Source of the DNA: JAVEVF01 sp034005175
GTDB taxonomy: Bacteria; Actinomycetota; Coriobacteriia; Anaerosomatales; SLCP01
DNA: 30,306 bases
NCBI GenBank assembly: GCA_034005175.1
Contig: JAVEVF010000009.1
Location: 1-30,306, forward strand
Direction of reading: 5' to 3'
Shown: positions 1-7,821 of the stretch, piece by piece
Layout: each line of letters begins with the position of its first letter
How positions within the stretch are numbered: position 1 is the stretch's first letter
Position numbers and translations under genes: made by a program
Notes under the pieces: model-generated
The model's input: only the letters and a program-made list of their open reading frames with translations
Told to the model about the DNA's origin: nothing
Database searches by the model: none

Positions 1-1
1 C

Positions 2-406
2 CCGGACTTCTTCAGCGCGGCGACCTTCACGAACTACGGCGTGTCGGCGTTCGTGGGCATCGGCGTGCCCATACCGGTGCTCGACGAGGACCTTGCAGTC
101 ACGCTTGCGCTCACCGACGCTGATCTGACCGCCACCATCTTCGACTACGGTGTGCAGCGGCGCAGCCGCCCGTCTCTCGGACAGGTGACGTACGCGCAGC
201 TGCGGAGCGGCGAGATCGAGATAGAGGGCAAGAAGGTGACCACGGGGCCCATCAGCTCGCTTCCGGTCGCACGTCGCATCGCGGCCGAGCTGAAGCGCTG
301 GATCGCCGAGCACCGCTTCACGCTCGCTGCCCCGCTCGAGCCGCTCCCCAAGCCCGGCTCTCAGGGTGTCAAGCCGCTTGAGATCAGGACCGAGGAGGCG
401 ATCTGA
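2..406 (+). CDS. Homocysteine biosynthesis protein (DUF39/COG1900), C-terminal part
   Basis: The reading frame is open from the window edge, so this is only the last ~135 residues of a protein that is usually close to 400 residues. The segment PDFFSAATFTNYG, followed by VGIGVPIPVLDE and later TGPISSLPVARRIAAELK, matches what I know of the DUF39/HcyBio family. That family acts with a NIL-domain ferredoxin in methanogens and sulfate reducers to make homocysteine from aspartate semialdehyde and sulfide. The next gene starts 2 bases after the stop and is exactly that ferredoxin, which supports the call. An internal GTG at 41 is not a real start because homology continues upstream of it. The true start lies outside the window. 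Confidence 0.85.
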   Translation, partial: PDFFSAATFTNYGVSAFVGIGVPIPVLDEDLAVTLALTDADLTATIFDYGVQRRSRPSLGQVTYAQLRSGEIEIEGKKVTTGPISSLPVARRIAAELKRWIAEHRFTLAAPLEPLPKPGSQGVKPLEIRTEEAI

Positions 407-408
407 CC

Positions 409-816
409 ATGGCCCGCAAACGGCTCGACCTCAGGTTCCCGCCGCAGCAGGCGGCGCGAGCCATCGTGTACCACCTCGTGAAGGACTTCGATCTCACGCC
501 AAACATCCTGCGTGCCCAGATACAACCCGAGCAGGAAGGCCGCATGTTGCTCGAGCTCACCGGGGACCGCAGCGCGTTCGATGCCGGAGTGGAGTTCTTG
601 CGCTCCGAGGGAGTCGAGGTGTGCGAGGCGGCGAGCGACATCTGTCTTGACGCCGAGCGCTGCGTGGACTGTGGGCTATGTACCGCCGTGTGCCGTCCTG
701 GCGCGCTCACTCTCGATGACGTCACAGCCGAGCTCGTGTTCGACAAATACAAGTGTGTGTATTGTGAGGCGTGTGTGGTGGCGTGCCCTCGCAGGGCCAT
801 CACCTTGCGCTTCTAG
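409..816 (+). CDS. NIL-domain protein with two [4Fe-4S] clusters (homocysteine biosynthesis ferredoxin)
   Basis: This is a 135-residue cytoplasmic protein. Residues ~4-75 have the NIL-domain pattern (LDLRFPPQQAARAIVYHLVKDFDLTPNILRAQI...). Two ferredoxin motifs follow, at Cys85-88-91-95 and Cys116-119-122-126. The first motif ends in CRPG and the second in the usual CPRR. The start is ATG 409, placed by a GAGGAGG ribosome site at ~392-398 that overlaps the end of the upstream gene. In methanogens the DUF39 protein and a NIL-ferredoxin are both needed for homocysteine synthesis. The clusters are presumed to deliver electrons or sulfur, and the exact chemistry is unsettled. Tight spacing implies co-translation with the DUF39 gene. 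Confidence 0.85.
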   Translation: MARKRLDLRFPPQQAARAIVYHLVKDFDLTPNILRAQIQPEQEGRMLLELTGDRSAFDAGVEFLRSEGVEVCEAASDICLDAERCVDCGLCTAVCRPGALTLDDVTAELVFDKYKCVYCEACVVACPRRAITLRF

Positions 817-873
817 CGTTTGCCCGAGCGTCGAAGACCCGACGCGACGTGCCCGGAAAGGATCCTCGGTAGA

Positions 874-3330
874 ATGCCCGATATCTCAACACGCCTCGGT
901 CGCGACGTGCTTGTGGTCGATGGTGCGTTTGGAACGATGCTCCAGAGGGCGAACATCCCTGCCGAGCAATGCCCGGTTCAGCTGAATGTCACCGCCCCCG
1001 AGCTCGTGGTGGGCATCCATGCCGACTACGTGCTGGCGGGTGCAGACTGTGTGGTGACGAACACCTTCGGCGGCTCGCGTCCCAAGCTCGCGGAGTATGG
1101 CCTGGGTGACCAGATCGCCGGTCTCAACCGAGCTGCCGTGCGCCTCGCATGTGCATCTGGCGCGCAGCACGTGTTGGGTGACGTGGGACCCACCGGCCTT
1201 GTGCTTGAGCCGCTTGGCACCGTGTCGTTCGATGAGGCGTTCGGGTATTTCGCGGAGCAGATCGAAGCGCTTGCGTCAGAGGAGCCCGACGCCATCATCA
1301 TAGAGACCATGACCGATATCGCCGAGGCGCGCTGCGCGGTGCTTGCTGCACGCGCCGTGTGCGACCTGCCGGTGATCGCATCGGTCACCTTCGGACAAGC
1401 CGGTGTCATGGACATCTCGGGAACCGACCCCGCTACTGCCGCAGTGATCCTGGAGGCCGCAGGCGCCGACGTCGTGGGTATGAACTGTGGTTTGGGTCCT
1501 GAGCAGATGCTGCCGCTTGTCGAGGCGATGGCCGGCGCGACGGCGCTGCCCCTCATCGTGCAGCCCAACGCAGGGCTGCCGTCGCTTCAGGATGGCCGCA
1601 CCCTCTTTCCTGGCACCGCCGATGAGATGGGTGCATATGCTGCGCGCTTCGTCGGCGTGGGCGCATCGCTTGTCGGCTCGTGCTGTGGCTCCTCGCCGGC
1701 GTTCACCGGCGCGATCGTGGACTTCGCGAAGGAGCTGCCGGTCGTTCAGGGCAGGAGGGGCTTGTCTGGCGTGGTGATCGCAGGGCCGAGGCGCACGTTG
1801 CGCATCGGTTCTGAGTCACCCATCGCGCGCATCGGTGAGCGCATAAACCCCACAGGCAAGGCCGAGCTCGCCGAGTCCCTGCGCTCGGGGTCGATGTCGG
1901 TCGTGCGCCGCTATGCCGCTGAGCAGGCCGACGCAGGCGCAAGCGCGCTCGACGTGAATGTGGGCGCAGCGGGTGTGGACGCGACAGATGCGTTGCGCTC
2001 GGCGGTTCTTGCACTCAGCAGCGCGACCGACTTGCCGCTCGTGCTCGACAACACCGACCCGGCTGCGCTTGAGCCGGCGCTGCGCGTGTACCCCGGCCGC
2101 GCGCTCATCAACTCGGTGAACGGCTCGGCCGAGTCACTCGACGCTATCCTGCCGCTCGCATGTCGTTACGGCGCTGCGGTGGTGGCGCTCACACTCGACG
2201 ATGACGGTATCCCTGGTGATGCGGCCGGTCGGCTGGCGATCCTTGAGCGCATTCGCGAGCGCGCTCATGCGGCGGGCATGCACGACAGCGATCTGCTCGT
2301 CGACACGCTCGTCATGACCGCTGCAACCGATAGCGAGGCTCCACGCGTGACGGTGGATGCGCTGCGCGGCGTACATGAACGCGGCCTTAACACGATTCTC
2401 GGCGTGAGCAACGTAAGCCACGGACTACCCATGCGGCCCGAACTCAACGCTGCGTTCATCGCGGTGGCAACCGCTTCGGGTCTTGATGCCGCCATCGTCA
2501 ACCCCGGCGACCATGTGGTGAGCGCAGCTGTCGAGCTTGCTGATACGGGCCGCTCAGACCTCGGTCGCGAAGACACGCTCGCGGCTGCCTGGGAGGCGTG
2601 GGATGCGACGTACGCGGCGGCGATGGAGCGCGCTGCAACAGGGGAGAAAGCAGGCAAGAGCGAACCCGCACCCTCGGGAGATGCCGCCGCGGTCGCGCCC
2701 GCGCACGATGAGCGTTTGGCCGAAGCGGTCGTGCGCGGTGATGTTGACGGCGCGCCAGCGCTCGTCGATTCCCTCATCGGGAGCGGCGTGGCCGCAGGCC
2801 GCGTCATCGGCGAGGTGCTCACCCCCGCGATACAGCGTCTCGGGGATGCGTTTGCGCGAGGGGAGACCTTCCTGCCCCAGCTCATGGTGGCTGCTGAGGC
2901 TATGAAGGCAGCTGTCGAGCGCGTGAAGACCTATCTGCCTGAGGGCGTGGGTTCGGCGGAAGGTCGCGTCGTGTTCGCAACGGTGAAAGGTGACATCCAC
3001 TCCATCGGCAAGGATATCTGCGTGTCGCTGCTGGAGAGCCAGGGTTTCGACGTGGATGACCTCGGCGTGGATGTGGCTTCTGACCGAGTGCTTGAAGCCG
3101 CGTTCGGTGCAGACGCGGTATGCCTCTCCGCCCTCATGACTACTACGCTGCCGGCGATGGAGGCTACTGTGAGCGCGGTTCTAGCTCAGGATGAGCGCGT
3201 CGCGGTACTCGTTGGCGGCGCTGTGGTGACCGCCGAGTGGGCGAGTACCATCGGCGCCGGGTACTCTGACGATGCTCCCGGGTGCGTGCGAGAGGTGCGT
3301 GCTGCGGTGCAGGCGAGGAGACAGGTATGA
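874..3330 (+). CDS. metH: Cobalamin-dependent methionine synthase without reactivation domain
   Basis: The 818-residue enzyme transfers a methyl group from methyl-THF to homocysteine through cobalamin. Residues ~1-290 are the homocysteine methyltransferase barrel: DGAFGTMLQ near the start, then zinc ligands Cys205 (GMNCG) and Cys270-Cys271 (GSCCGS). Residues ~315-560 are the pterin-binding barrel (RIGERINPTGK). A charged Ala/Pro linker leads to the cobalamin cap and Rossmann domains, with the axial-ligand motif Asp707-x-His709 (DIHSIGK) and a terminal VGGAVV. The protein stops there, so the AdoMet-binding reactivation domain of E. coli MetH (~1227 residues) is absent. I chose ATG 874; the in-frame TTG at 820 would only add a poorly conserved basic stretch. 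The 3' end overlaps metV by an ATGA. The zinc cysteines favour methionine synthase over a purely corrinoid-protein methyltransferase. Confidence 0.88.
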   Translation: MPDISTRLGRDVLVVDGAFGTMLQRANIPAEQCPVQLNVTAPELVVGIHADYVLAGADCVVTNTFGGSRPKLAEYGLGDQIAGLNRAAVRLACASGAQHVLGDVGPTGLVLEPLGTVSFDEAFGYFAEQIEALASEEPDAIIIETMTDIAEARCAVLAARAVCDLPVIASVTFGQAGVMDISGTDPATAAVILEAAGADVVGMNCGLGPEQMLPLVEAMAGATALPLIVQPNAGLPSLQDGRTLFPGTADEMGAYAARFVGVGASLVGSCCGSSPAFTGAIVDFAKELPVVQGRRGLSGVVIAGPRRTLRIGSESPIARIGERINPTGKAELAESLRSGSMSVVRRYAAEQADAGASALDVNVGAAGVDATDALRSAVLALSSATDLPLVLDNTDPAALEPALRVYPGRALINSVNGSAESLDAILPLACRYGAAVVALTLDDDGIPGDAAGRLAILERIRERAHAAGMHDSDLLVDTLVMTAATDSEAPRVTVDALRGVHERGLNTILGVSNVSHGLPMRPELNAAFIAVATASGLDAAIVNPGDHVVSAAVELADTGRSDLGREDTLAAAWEAWDATYAAAMERAATGEKAGKSEPAPSGDAAAVAPAHDERLAEAVVRGDVDGAPALVDSLIGSGVAAGRVIGEVLTPAIQRLGDAFARGETFLPQLMVAAEAMKAAVERVKTYLPEGVGSAEGRVVFATVKGDIHSIGKDICVSLLESQGFDVDDLGVDVASDRVLEAAFGADAVCLSALMTTTLPAMEATVSAVLAQDERVAVLVGGAVVTAEWASTIGAGYSDDAPGCVREVRAAVQARRQV

Positions 3331-4043
3331 TCATCACGCGGCCGAGGGATTGGGCTCGCATCCTCGGGAACCTTGCCGAGGTGAACGCCCGTTCGGTGTT
3401 CATAATAGGGTGCGGTCAGTGCGCGACCGTTGCGAACACGGGCGGCGAGCCCGAGGTCTTGCAGGCAAAGGATAAACTTGAGGCTGAGGGTTATACCGTG
3501 ACGGGATGGACCGTAGGCGAGGTGGTGTGCCATTCGGGCAGCACTCGGCTGGAGACCCGTCGGCACTCGGAAGGGTTTCAAGGTGCCGATGTCGTGCTCG
3601 TGCTTTCTTGCGGCGCGGGCGTGCAGACCGTTGCCGACGCCACCAGCAAGCCGGTGTTCCCGGGTCTTGAGAGCGCGTTTCTCGGCAACATCGTGCGTCA
3701 CGGCGTGTTCGAGGAGCGCTGCCAGATGTGCGGCGACTGCGTGCTTGATCTCACGGGAGGTATCTGCCCGGTGACGACGTGTCCGAAGGGTCTGCTGAAC
3801 GGGCCGTGTGGTGGCATGTGGAACGGCATGTGCGAAGTGCTCACCGACCGCGAATGCACGCACGTGCGCATCCAGCGCCGCCTTGCCGCGCAAGGCCGCA
3901 CAGCGATTCGGGGGATGGTGCCGCCGAAAGACCACAGCGTCAAGCTCAAACCGGGCAGCGTGAACGTGCGAGGGCGACAGGCGAACTCCACACGCTCGGT
4001 CACGCGGCTCGATGCGATCGACAAAGGCGAGGGAGACCGATGA
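3327..4043 (+). CDS. metV: MetV-like methylenetetrahydrofolate reductase partner protein
   Basis: This 238-residue protein is related to the 'MTHFR C-terminal/zinc-containing' family that forms a complex with MetF in acetogens and other anaerobes. It has an N-terminal IIGCGQCATVANTGG stretch. A dense cysteine block follows, beginning at Cys132-x2-Cys135-x2-Cys138 and continuing through CPVTTCPKGLLNGPCGGMWNGMC. This block is expected to bind Fe-S or zinc. The ATG at 3327 overlaps the metH stop (ATGA), with AGGAGA just upstream, and the gene ends in another ATGA shared with metF. MetV proteins are thought to link MetF to ferredoxin or other electron carriers. The partner hydrogenase or HdrA-type subunits seen in acetogens are not in this window. 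Confidence 0.82.
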   Translation: MIITRPRDWARILGNLAEVNARSVFIIGCGQCATVANTGGEPEVLQAKDKLEAEGYTVTGWTVGEVVCHSGSTRLETRRHSEGFQGADVVLVLSCGAGVQTVADATSKPVFPGLESAFLGNIVRHGVFEERCQMCGDCVLDLTGGICPVTTCPKGLLNGPCGGMWNGMCEVLTDRECTHVRIQRRLAAQGRTAIRGMVPPKDHSVKLKPGSVNVRGRQANSTRSVTRLDAIDKGEGDR

Positions 4044-4912
4044 GCCACCTGCGTGAACTGCTGGAGCGCGGTGAGTTCGTGATCACCGGCGAGGTATCGC
4101 CGCCTCTTGGTACCGACTTGAGCGCGATGATGCGCTCGGTCGAGCTATTGGGGCCGGTCACGCACGCGCTTAACGTGACCGACAACCAGGGGGCCACGCT
4201 ACACCTCTCGAGCCTGGCGGCGTCAAGAGCTGTTCTCGAGGCGGGCTTCGAGCCGATCTTCCAACAGACGTGCCGTGATCGTAACCGGCTGGCGCTTCAG
4301 TCCGATCTTCTTGCGGCGTCCACGCTCGGTTTGAAGAATGTGCTGATGGTGACAGGGGACGATCCGCGCGGGGGAGACCATCCCAAGGCCAAAGGGGTTT
4401 TTGACCTGGACTCCAGCCAGCTCATCGAGATCGCGGCGGGCATGAACGAGGGCCATGACATGCTCGGCCGTGATCTTGCGGGAAGCACGGATTTCTACAT
4501 CGGGGCCGCAGCCTTTCCCGAGGCCGAGCCGTTCGACATCCAGTCGACGCGAGCTGTGCGCAAGATACAGGCCGGCGCGCGCTTCTTCCAGACGCAAGCG
4601 ATCATGGATGTGCAACGTTTCGCTGAGGCCATGGAGGTCTGGCGGCCCTATGGGGTGAAGGTCATCGCCGGCATTCTGCTTCTAAAGAGCCCGCGCGTCG
4701 TCGATTTCATCAATACGCGCCTTGCCGGTCTCATGGTCCCCGAACCTATCGCTGAGCGCATACGGGCTGCCAGCGATCCATTCGAGGAGTCGGTACGCCT
4801 GGCCACCGAGCAAGTGCGTGCGCTGCGCGAGCTTGCCGATGGTGTGCACATCATGCCGCTTGGCGCCGACGAGGCCGTGGTGCGCATCCTCAAGGGCGCA
4901 GACCTCATCTAG
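4040..4912 (+). CDS. metF: 5,10-Methylenetetrahydrofolate reductase
   Basis: The 290-residue FAD enzyme reduces methylene-THF to methyl-THF. It has the usual family length and motifs: Glu18 in TGEVSPP (catalytic acid), HALNVTDNQGA near residue 49, QQTCRDRNRLALQSDLLAA, MVTGDDPRGGDHP, and GARFFQTQ followed by VIAGILLLKSP. The ATG overlaps the metV stop codon, so MetV and MetF are probably made in a 1:1 complex. Its product is the substrate of the methionine synthase two genes upstream. It may also serve a Wood-Ljungdahl methyl branch, but no other gene of that pathway is visible here. Its stop lies 6 bases from the end of the opposing thiF-like gene. Confidence 0.92.
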   Translation: MSHLRELLERGEFVITGEVSPPLGTDLSAMMRSVELLGPVTHALNVTDNQGATLHLSSLAASRAVLEAGFEPIFQQTCRDRNRLALQSDLLAASTLGLKNVLMVTGDDPRGGDHPKAKGVFDLDSSQLIEIAAGMNEGHDMLGRDLAGSTDFYIGAAAFPEAEPFDIQSTRAVRKIQAGARFFQTQAIMDVQRFAEAMEVWRPYGVKVIAGILLLKSPRVVDFINTRLAGLMVPEPIAERIRAASDPFEESVRLATEQVRALRELADGVHIMPLGADEAVVRILKGADLI

Positions 4913-4918
4913 CGTGGC

Positions 4919-5557
4919 TCACGGATCCATGTGGCCGAGCAGGATGCGGATGGTGGCGTGCGCCTGGTGCGCTGCTGCCAACATGACACGCGAGGCCAGC
5001 AGCGGCAGCCCTGCTCGCACGTCGCTCCTGCAGTCTCCGACGACGTAGAAGTTCGTTGCGACGCGGTGGGTCGCGATGTCGTTGGCCGAGTCGATCCCCG
5101 CGATTCCCGACGCGGCGACAAGCACCATGCCGGTGGGGTGAGAGCACACCACGTTCGCCACCATGGCCTTGACCTCGGCGTGGTCGGCTGCCTCGACCAC
5201 CACGTCAGCATCACCGACGGTGGCAAGCAGGTTCTCAGGCGTCATGCACTTGTGCACGAGGGCGAGGTTCACACCAGGGGCGATTCGGCGCAGCGTCTCG
5301 CCGAGAGCCTCGACTTTCGCGACCCCTATCTGATCGCGGAAGAACATCTGGCGGTTGAGGTTAGACTCCTCGACGGCATCGTAATCGATGAGGATGAGGC
5401 TCCCCACGCCTGCACGCACGAGCATCGCCGCCACATTGCTTCCTAGCCCGCCGCATCCCACGATCGCTACCAGCGAGGCGGCCAAGCGTTTGCGGATGGC
5501 GCCATCGTCGGCTGGTTCGACGGGTGGCCTGCATGCGATGTCGTCTTGGGCGGTCAT
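4919..5557 (-). CDS. ThiF/MoeB-family sulfur-carrier adenylyltransferase (short form)
   Basis: The 212-residue E1-like enzyme carries the ATP-binding loop GCGGLGSN at residues 34-41 and the downstream pattern IDYDAVEESNLNRQMFFRDQIGVAKVEAL. These define the ThiF/MoeB/HesA family, which adenylates the C-terminal Gly-Gly of ThiS or MoaD. No CxxC zinc pair is seen, as in the short ThiF proteins of clostridia-like anaerobes. The start, ATG 5557, is 2 bases after the stop of the MoaD/ThiS-like gene on the same strand, so the two are likely translated together. Sequence alone cannot decide between thiamine and molybdopterin/tungstopterin synthesis. The upstream AOR gene favours the cofactor role. 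Confidence 0.82.
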   Translation of the reverse strand: MTAQDDIACRPPVEPADDGAIRKRLAASLVAIVGCGGLGSNVAAMLVRAGVGSLILIDYDAVEESNLNRQMFFRDQIGVAKVEALGETLRRIAPGVNLALVHKCMTPENLLATVGDADVVVEAADHAEVKAMVANVVCSHPTGMVLVAASGIAGIDSANDIATHRVATNFYVVGDCRSDVRAGLPLLASRVMLAAAHQAHATIRILLGHMDP

Positions 5558-5559
5558 CG

Positions 5560-5799
5560 CTAGCCGCCGGCAACAGGCGGAAAGATCGCAAGCCGGTCGC
5601 CCTGGGCAAGCACGGTCTGCTCGGTGGCGTGCTTGTTGTTCACGAAGAGCACCCGCGGCTCGTCAGGAAGGGCCAGCATCTCGATGATGTCACCGATCGT
5701 CGTGCCCTCGGCCACATCGAATGGTCGTGCACCTCGGCCCGCCCGGCCATCAGGCTGAAACTCGGAGAGATGTGCGAACAATGCGACTTCGATATGCAC
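5560..5799 (-). CDS. MoaD/ThiS-family sulfur carrier protein
   Basis: The 79-residue protein has a predicted beta-grasp pattern: MHIEVALFAHLSEF, then TTIGDIIEMLALPDEPRVLFVNNKHA, then LAQGDRLAIFPPVAGG. It ends in the diagnostic Gly-Gly tail that is adenylated and thiocarboxylated. The PPVAGG ending and the insert after strand 1 look more like MoaD than ThiS. It lies between the AOR gene and the E1-like gene, an arrangement seen in anaerobes where a dedicated MoaD serves the pterin cofactor of AOR. It is the only ubiquitin-like protein in the window. Confidence 0.82.
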   Translation of the reverse strand: MHIEVALFAHLSEFQPDGRAGRGARPFDVAEGTTIGDIIEMLALPDEPRVLFVNNKHATEQTVLAQGDRLAIFPPVAGG

Positions 5800-5824
5800 G
5801 GCTGAGTCCTTCTGTGCGTGGGAT

Positions 5825-5856
5825 GAAACGGGTGCGGCGCGCGCCGCACCCGTTTC
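5825..5856. repeat. Perfect 32-bp palindrome, likely mRNA hairpin between AOR and MoaD genes
   Basis: Two 16-base arms with no spacer are exact reverse complements. Each arm reads GAAACGGGTGCGGCGC. The palindrome starts 8 bases past the AOR stop and ends 25 bases before the MoaD-like start, both on the minus strand. As RNA it would form a very stable stem with a short loop, and either strand ends in CGTTTC. There is no longer U-tract, so it is at best a weak intrinsic terminator. It may attenuate transcription, or protect the AOR message and lower MoaD/ThiF expression relative to it. Confidence 0.7.
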
Positions 5857-5864
5857 GACGAAGC

Positions 5865-7673
5865 TTACGCCACGCCCCTCTTATGCTGCTCAGATGGCAG
5901 CAGGCCCATCTCCCGGGCGGTCTCGGGCACCCAATCGAACACGCTGTCCAGGTCTTCATCGGTGACCTGGAAGACGATGTCGTGCGGTGGCAAGGGGACC
6001 TTCCTGAAGAAGCTGGGGAGGCGGTCATCGGCGTTGGTGAACCCAGCTCGCTCGTTGAACAGCCGCTCGAAGACGAGTGTCTCCTTGCCGAGCTGCACGA
6101 GCGCATCTGCATCCCACGCATCGCCGGTGTGCGCCTGCAACATGTCGTGGATGGCTGTGAACGCATCAGGGATGTCGAGCACCGCGAACGCCACGAAGAT
6201 GCAAAGGCCGGCGCTGTCGAGCATCGCAGTCGCTATCTGCAGGTTCTTTGAGAGCTCGGCCTGCCCCTCAGGCTTGAGGGGATCGATCGTGCCGCCAACA
6301 GAAAGAATGTTGGAGGTGATGGTGTAGCCGGCGGTGTGGTCGGCTCCCATCGTCGTGGTGGCGTAGGTGACACCGATTCCCATGACCGAGCGCGGATCGT
6401 AGGCGGGAAGTGCCTGGCCCTTGACCGTGGGGACGTGCGCCACATCAAAGGCGTCGCCGGTTGCTTGCGCGCCGTCCCACAACACGCGCCCTGGCTCACC
6501 GTCGCGCGTGCCGCTCAGCAAGGCGTCGATGGCAGCTTCGCTGTCACCGAACGCGATCTTGCCCGAGTCCATATACACGCCGAGCGCCACTCCCATGTCG
6601 ATGGTGTCAAGCCCCAGGTCTCCGCAGATGCGGTCGAGCTCTGCGATGGCATCAAGGTCCTTGATGCCGCAGTCTGCACCCATCGACCAGGCGGTCTCGT
6701 ACTCAGGGCCCTTCGTCTTGTAGTTGCCGTCCTTGTCCAGCCAGTAGCGCGAGCACTGGATGGTGCAGCCGGTGTGGCAGCCGTGGTGCTCTTGGCCGCC
6801 GCGCGCGAGGATGGTCTCCCGCTGACGCTCGCCACCGATGTCATCCGCGTTCTCGAACGATCCCTCGGAGAAGTTGCGTGTAGGCAGGCCGCCGGCCTCG
6901 GAGAGGATGTTCATGAGAACGTTCGTGCCGTAGGTGGGAAGCGCCTGGCCGGTGACTGCGTGCTCCTTCAGTGCCGAGGCGAAGCGCCTCAAGGCGGCCT
7001 GGAAGGCCTCTTTGTCAGCGTGCTCGGTATAGGACAGGCCCTTGTCGGAGAGCACGATGGCCTTGACGCCCTTGCTGCCCATCACAGCGCCCAGACCACC
7101 ACGCCCGGCGAAGCGGTTCGGGTAGCCCTTCACGTCAGAGACAGCGATGCCAGAAGCCTTGGCACCTGCTTCGCCTGCCGGTCCGTTCTGGATGGTTGCG
7201 TACCGGTCGTCCTCGGGCCGAGTCCGAGCGATCTTCTCGGCAAGCTCGTAGTTCTTCAGGCCCGCCCACTCGTCCTTGCGCTCGATGGAGACAGAGCCGT
7301 CGGCCTCGATCACGATGAGGTACCGGGCGTTGGGATCTGCAGGTCTGCCGGTGATGACGAGTGCGGCGATGCCAAGGCGCGCGAGGGCATGAGCTGCTTG
7401 ACCCCCGCTATTTGACTCCTTGACGCCCCCTGTCAGAGGGCTCTTTCCGCCAACAGAAAGACGTCCACCGTTTGGTGCGCTCGTCCCTCCCAACAAGCCA
7501 GGGGAGAAGACGAGGACGTTCTGTGGTCCTAGGGGGTCAGCGTCCCCGGGTACTTCCGAGAACACGATGGCGTCCGTGAGCGCTCTGCCGCCGTATCGCC
7601 GCCAGGCTTCAGGCAGCGGTTCCCGGGTGACGCTCAAGTCCGACATGTCGACACGCAAAAGCTCCCTTCCCAT
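5865..7673 (-). CDS. Aldehyde:ferredoxin oxidoreductase (tungsten/molybdenum pterin enzyme)
   Basis: The 602-residue enzyme has the AOR N-terminal domain (MGRELLRVDMSD; GLLGGTSAPNGGRLSVGGKSP; GGLGAVMGSKGVKAIV). The [4Fe-4S] ligands are seen as Cys299-x3-Cys303-x3-Cys307 (GCHTGCTIQC) plus Cys491 (DSAGLC). The CX3C spacing differs from the CX2C of archaeal AOR but resembles the subfamily with CxPGCxIxCSN motifs. These enzymes oxidise aldehydes, or reduce acids, using ferredoxin. The substrate cannot be named. ATG 7673 was chosen because GGAGG lies 6 bases upstream and the family begins here; a longer frame reaches 7742. The dicluster ferredoxin upstream is a plausible electron partner, and the MoaD/ThiF-like genes downstream may supply the cofactor. 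Confidence 0.9.
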   Translation of the reverse strand: MGRELLRVDMSDLSVTREPLPEAWRRYGGRALTDAIVFSEVPGDADPLGPQNVLVFSPGLLGGTSAPNGGRLSVGGKSPLTGGVKESNSGGQAAHALARLGIAALVITGRPADPNARYLIVIEADGSVSIERKDEWAGLKNYELAEKIARTRPEDDRYATIQNGPAGEAGAKASGIAVSDVKGYPNRFAGRGGLGAVMGSKGVKAIVLSDKGLSYTEHADKEAFQAALRRFASALKEHAVTGQALPTYGTNVLMNILSEAGGLPTRNFSEGSFENADDIGGERQRETILARGGQEHHGCHTGCTIQCSRYWLDKDGNYKTKGPEYETAWSMGADCGIKDLDAIAELDRICGDLGLDTIDMGVALGVYMDSGKIAFGDSEAAIDALLSGTRDGEPGRVLWDGAQATGDAFDVAHVPTVKGQALPAYDPRSVMGIGVTYATTTMGADHTAGYTITSNILSVGGTIDPLKPEGQAELSKNLQIATAMLDSAGLCIFVAFAVLDIPDAFTAIHDMLQAHTGDAWDADALVQLGKETLVFERLFNERAGFTNADDRLPSFFRKVPLPPHDIVFQVTDEDLDSVFDWVPETAREMGLLPSEQHKRGVA

Positions 7674-7821
7674 GGGTAACCTCCGATCAATCGTCGGGAT
7701 CCTGCAACACGACAAGGGACGGGCGCACACCCCCCCTGCCATATCGAACTATACCCCCGTGCGCGGATTCGCACTCGGCGGGGAAATGGAGATGCGGTGG
7801 TGAGCGCTGCGTGCGGGCGCG

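Noticed and set aside
870..875. TAGAAT as a -10 box before metH
   Set aside because: It overlaps the metH start codon, so it could not drive a full-length message. The gene is better explained as part of the upstream operon.
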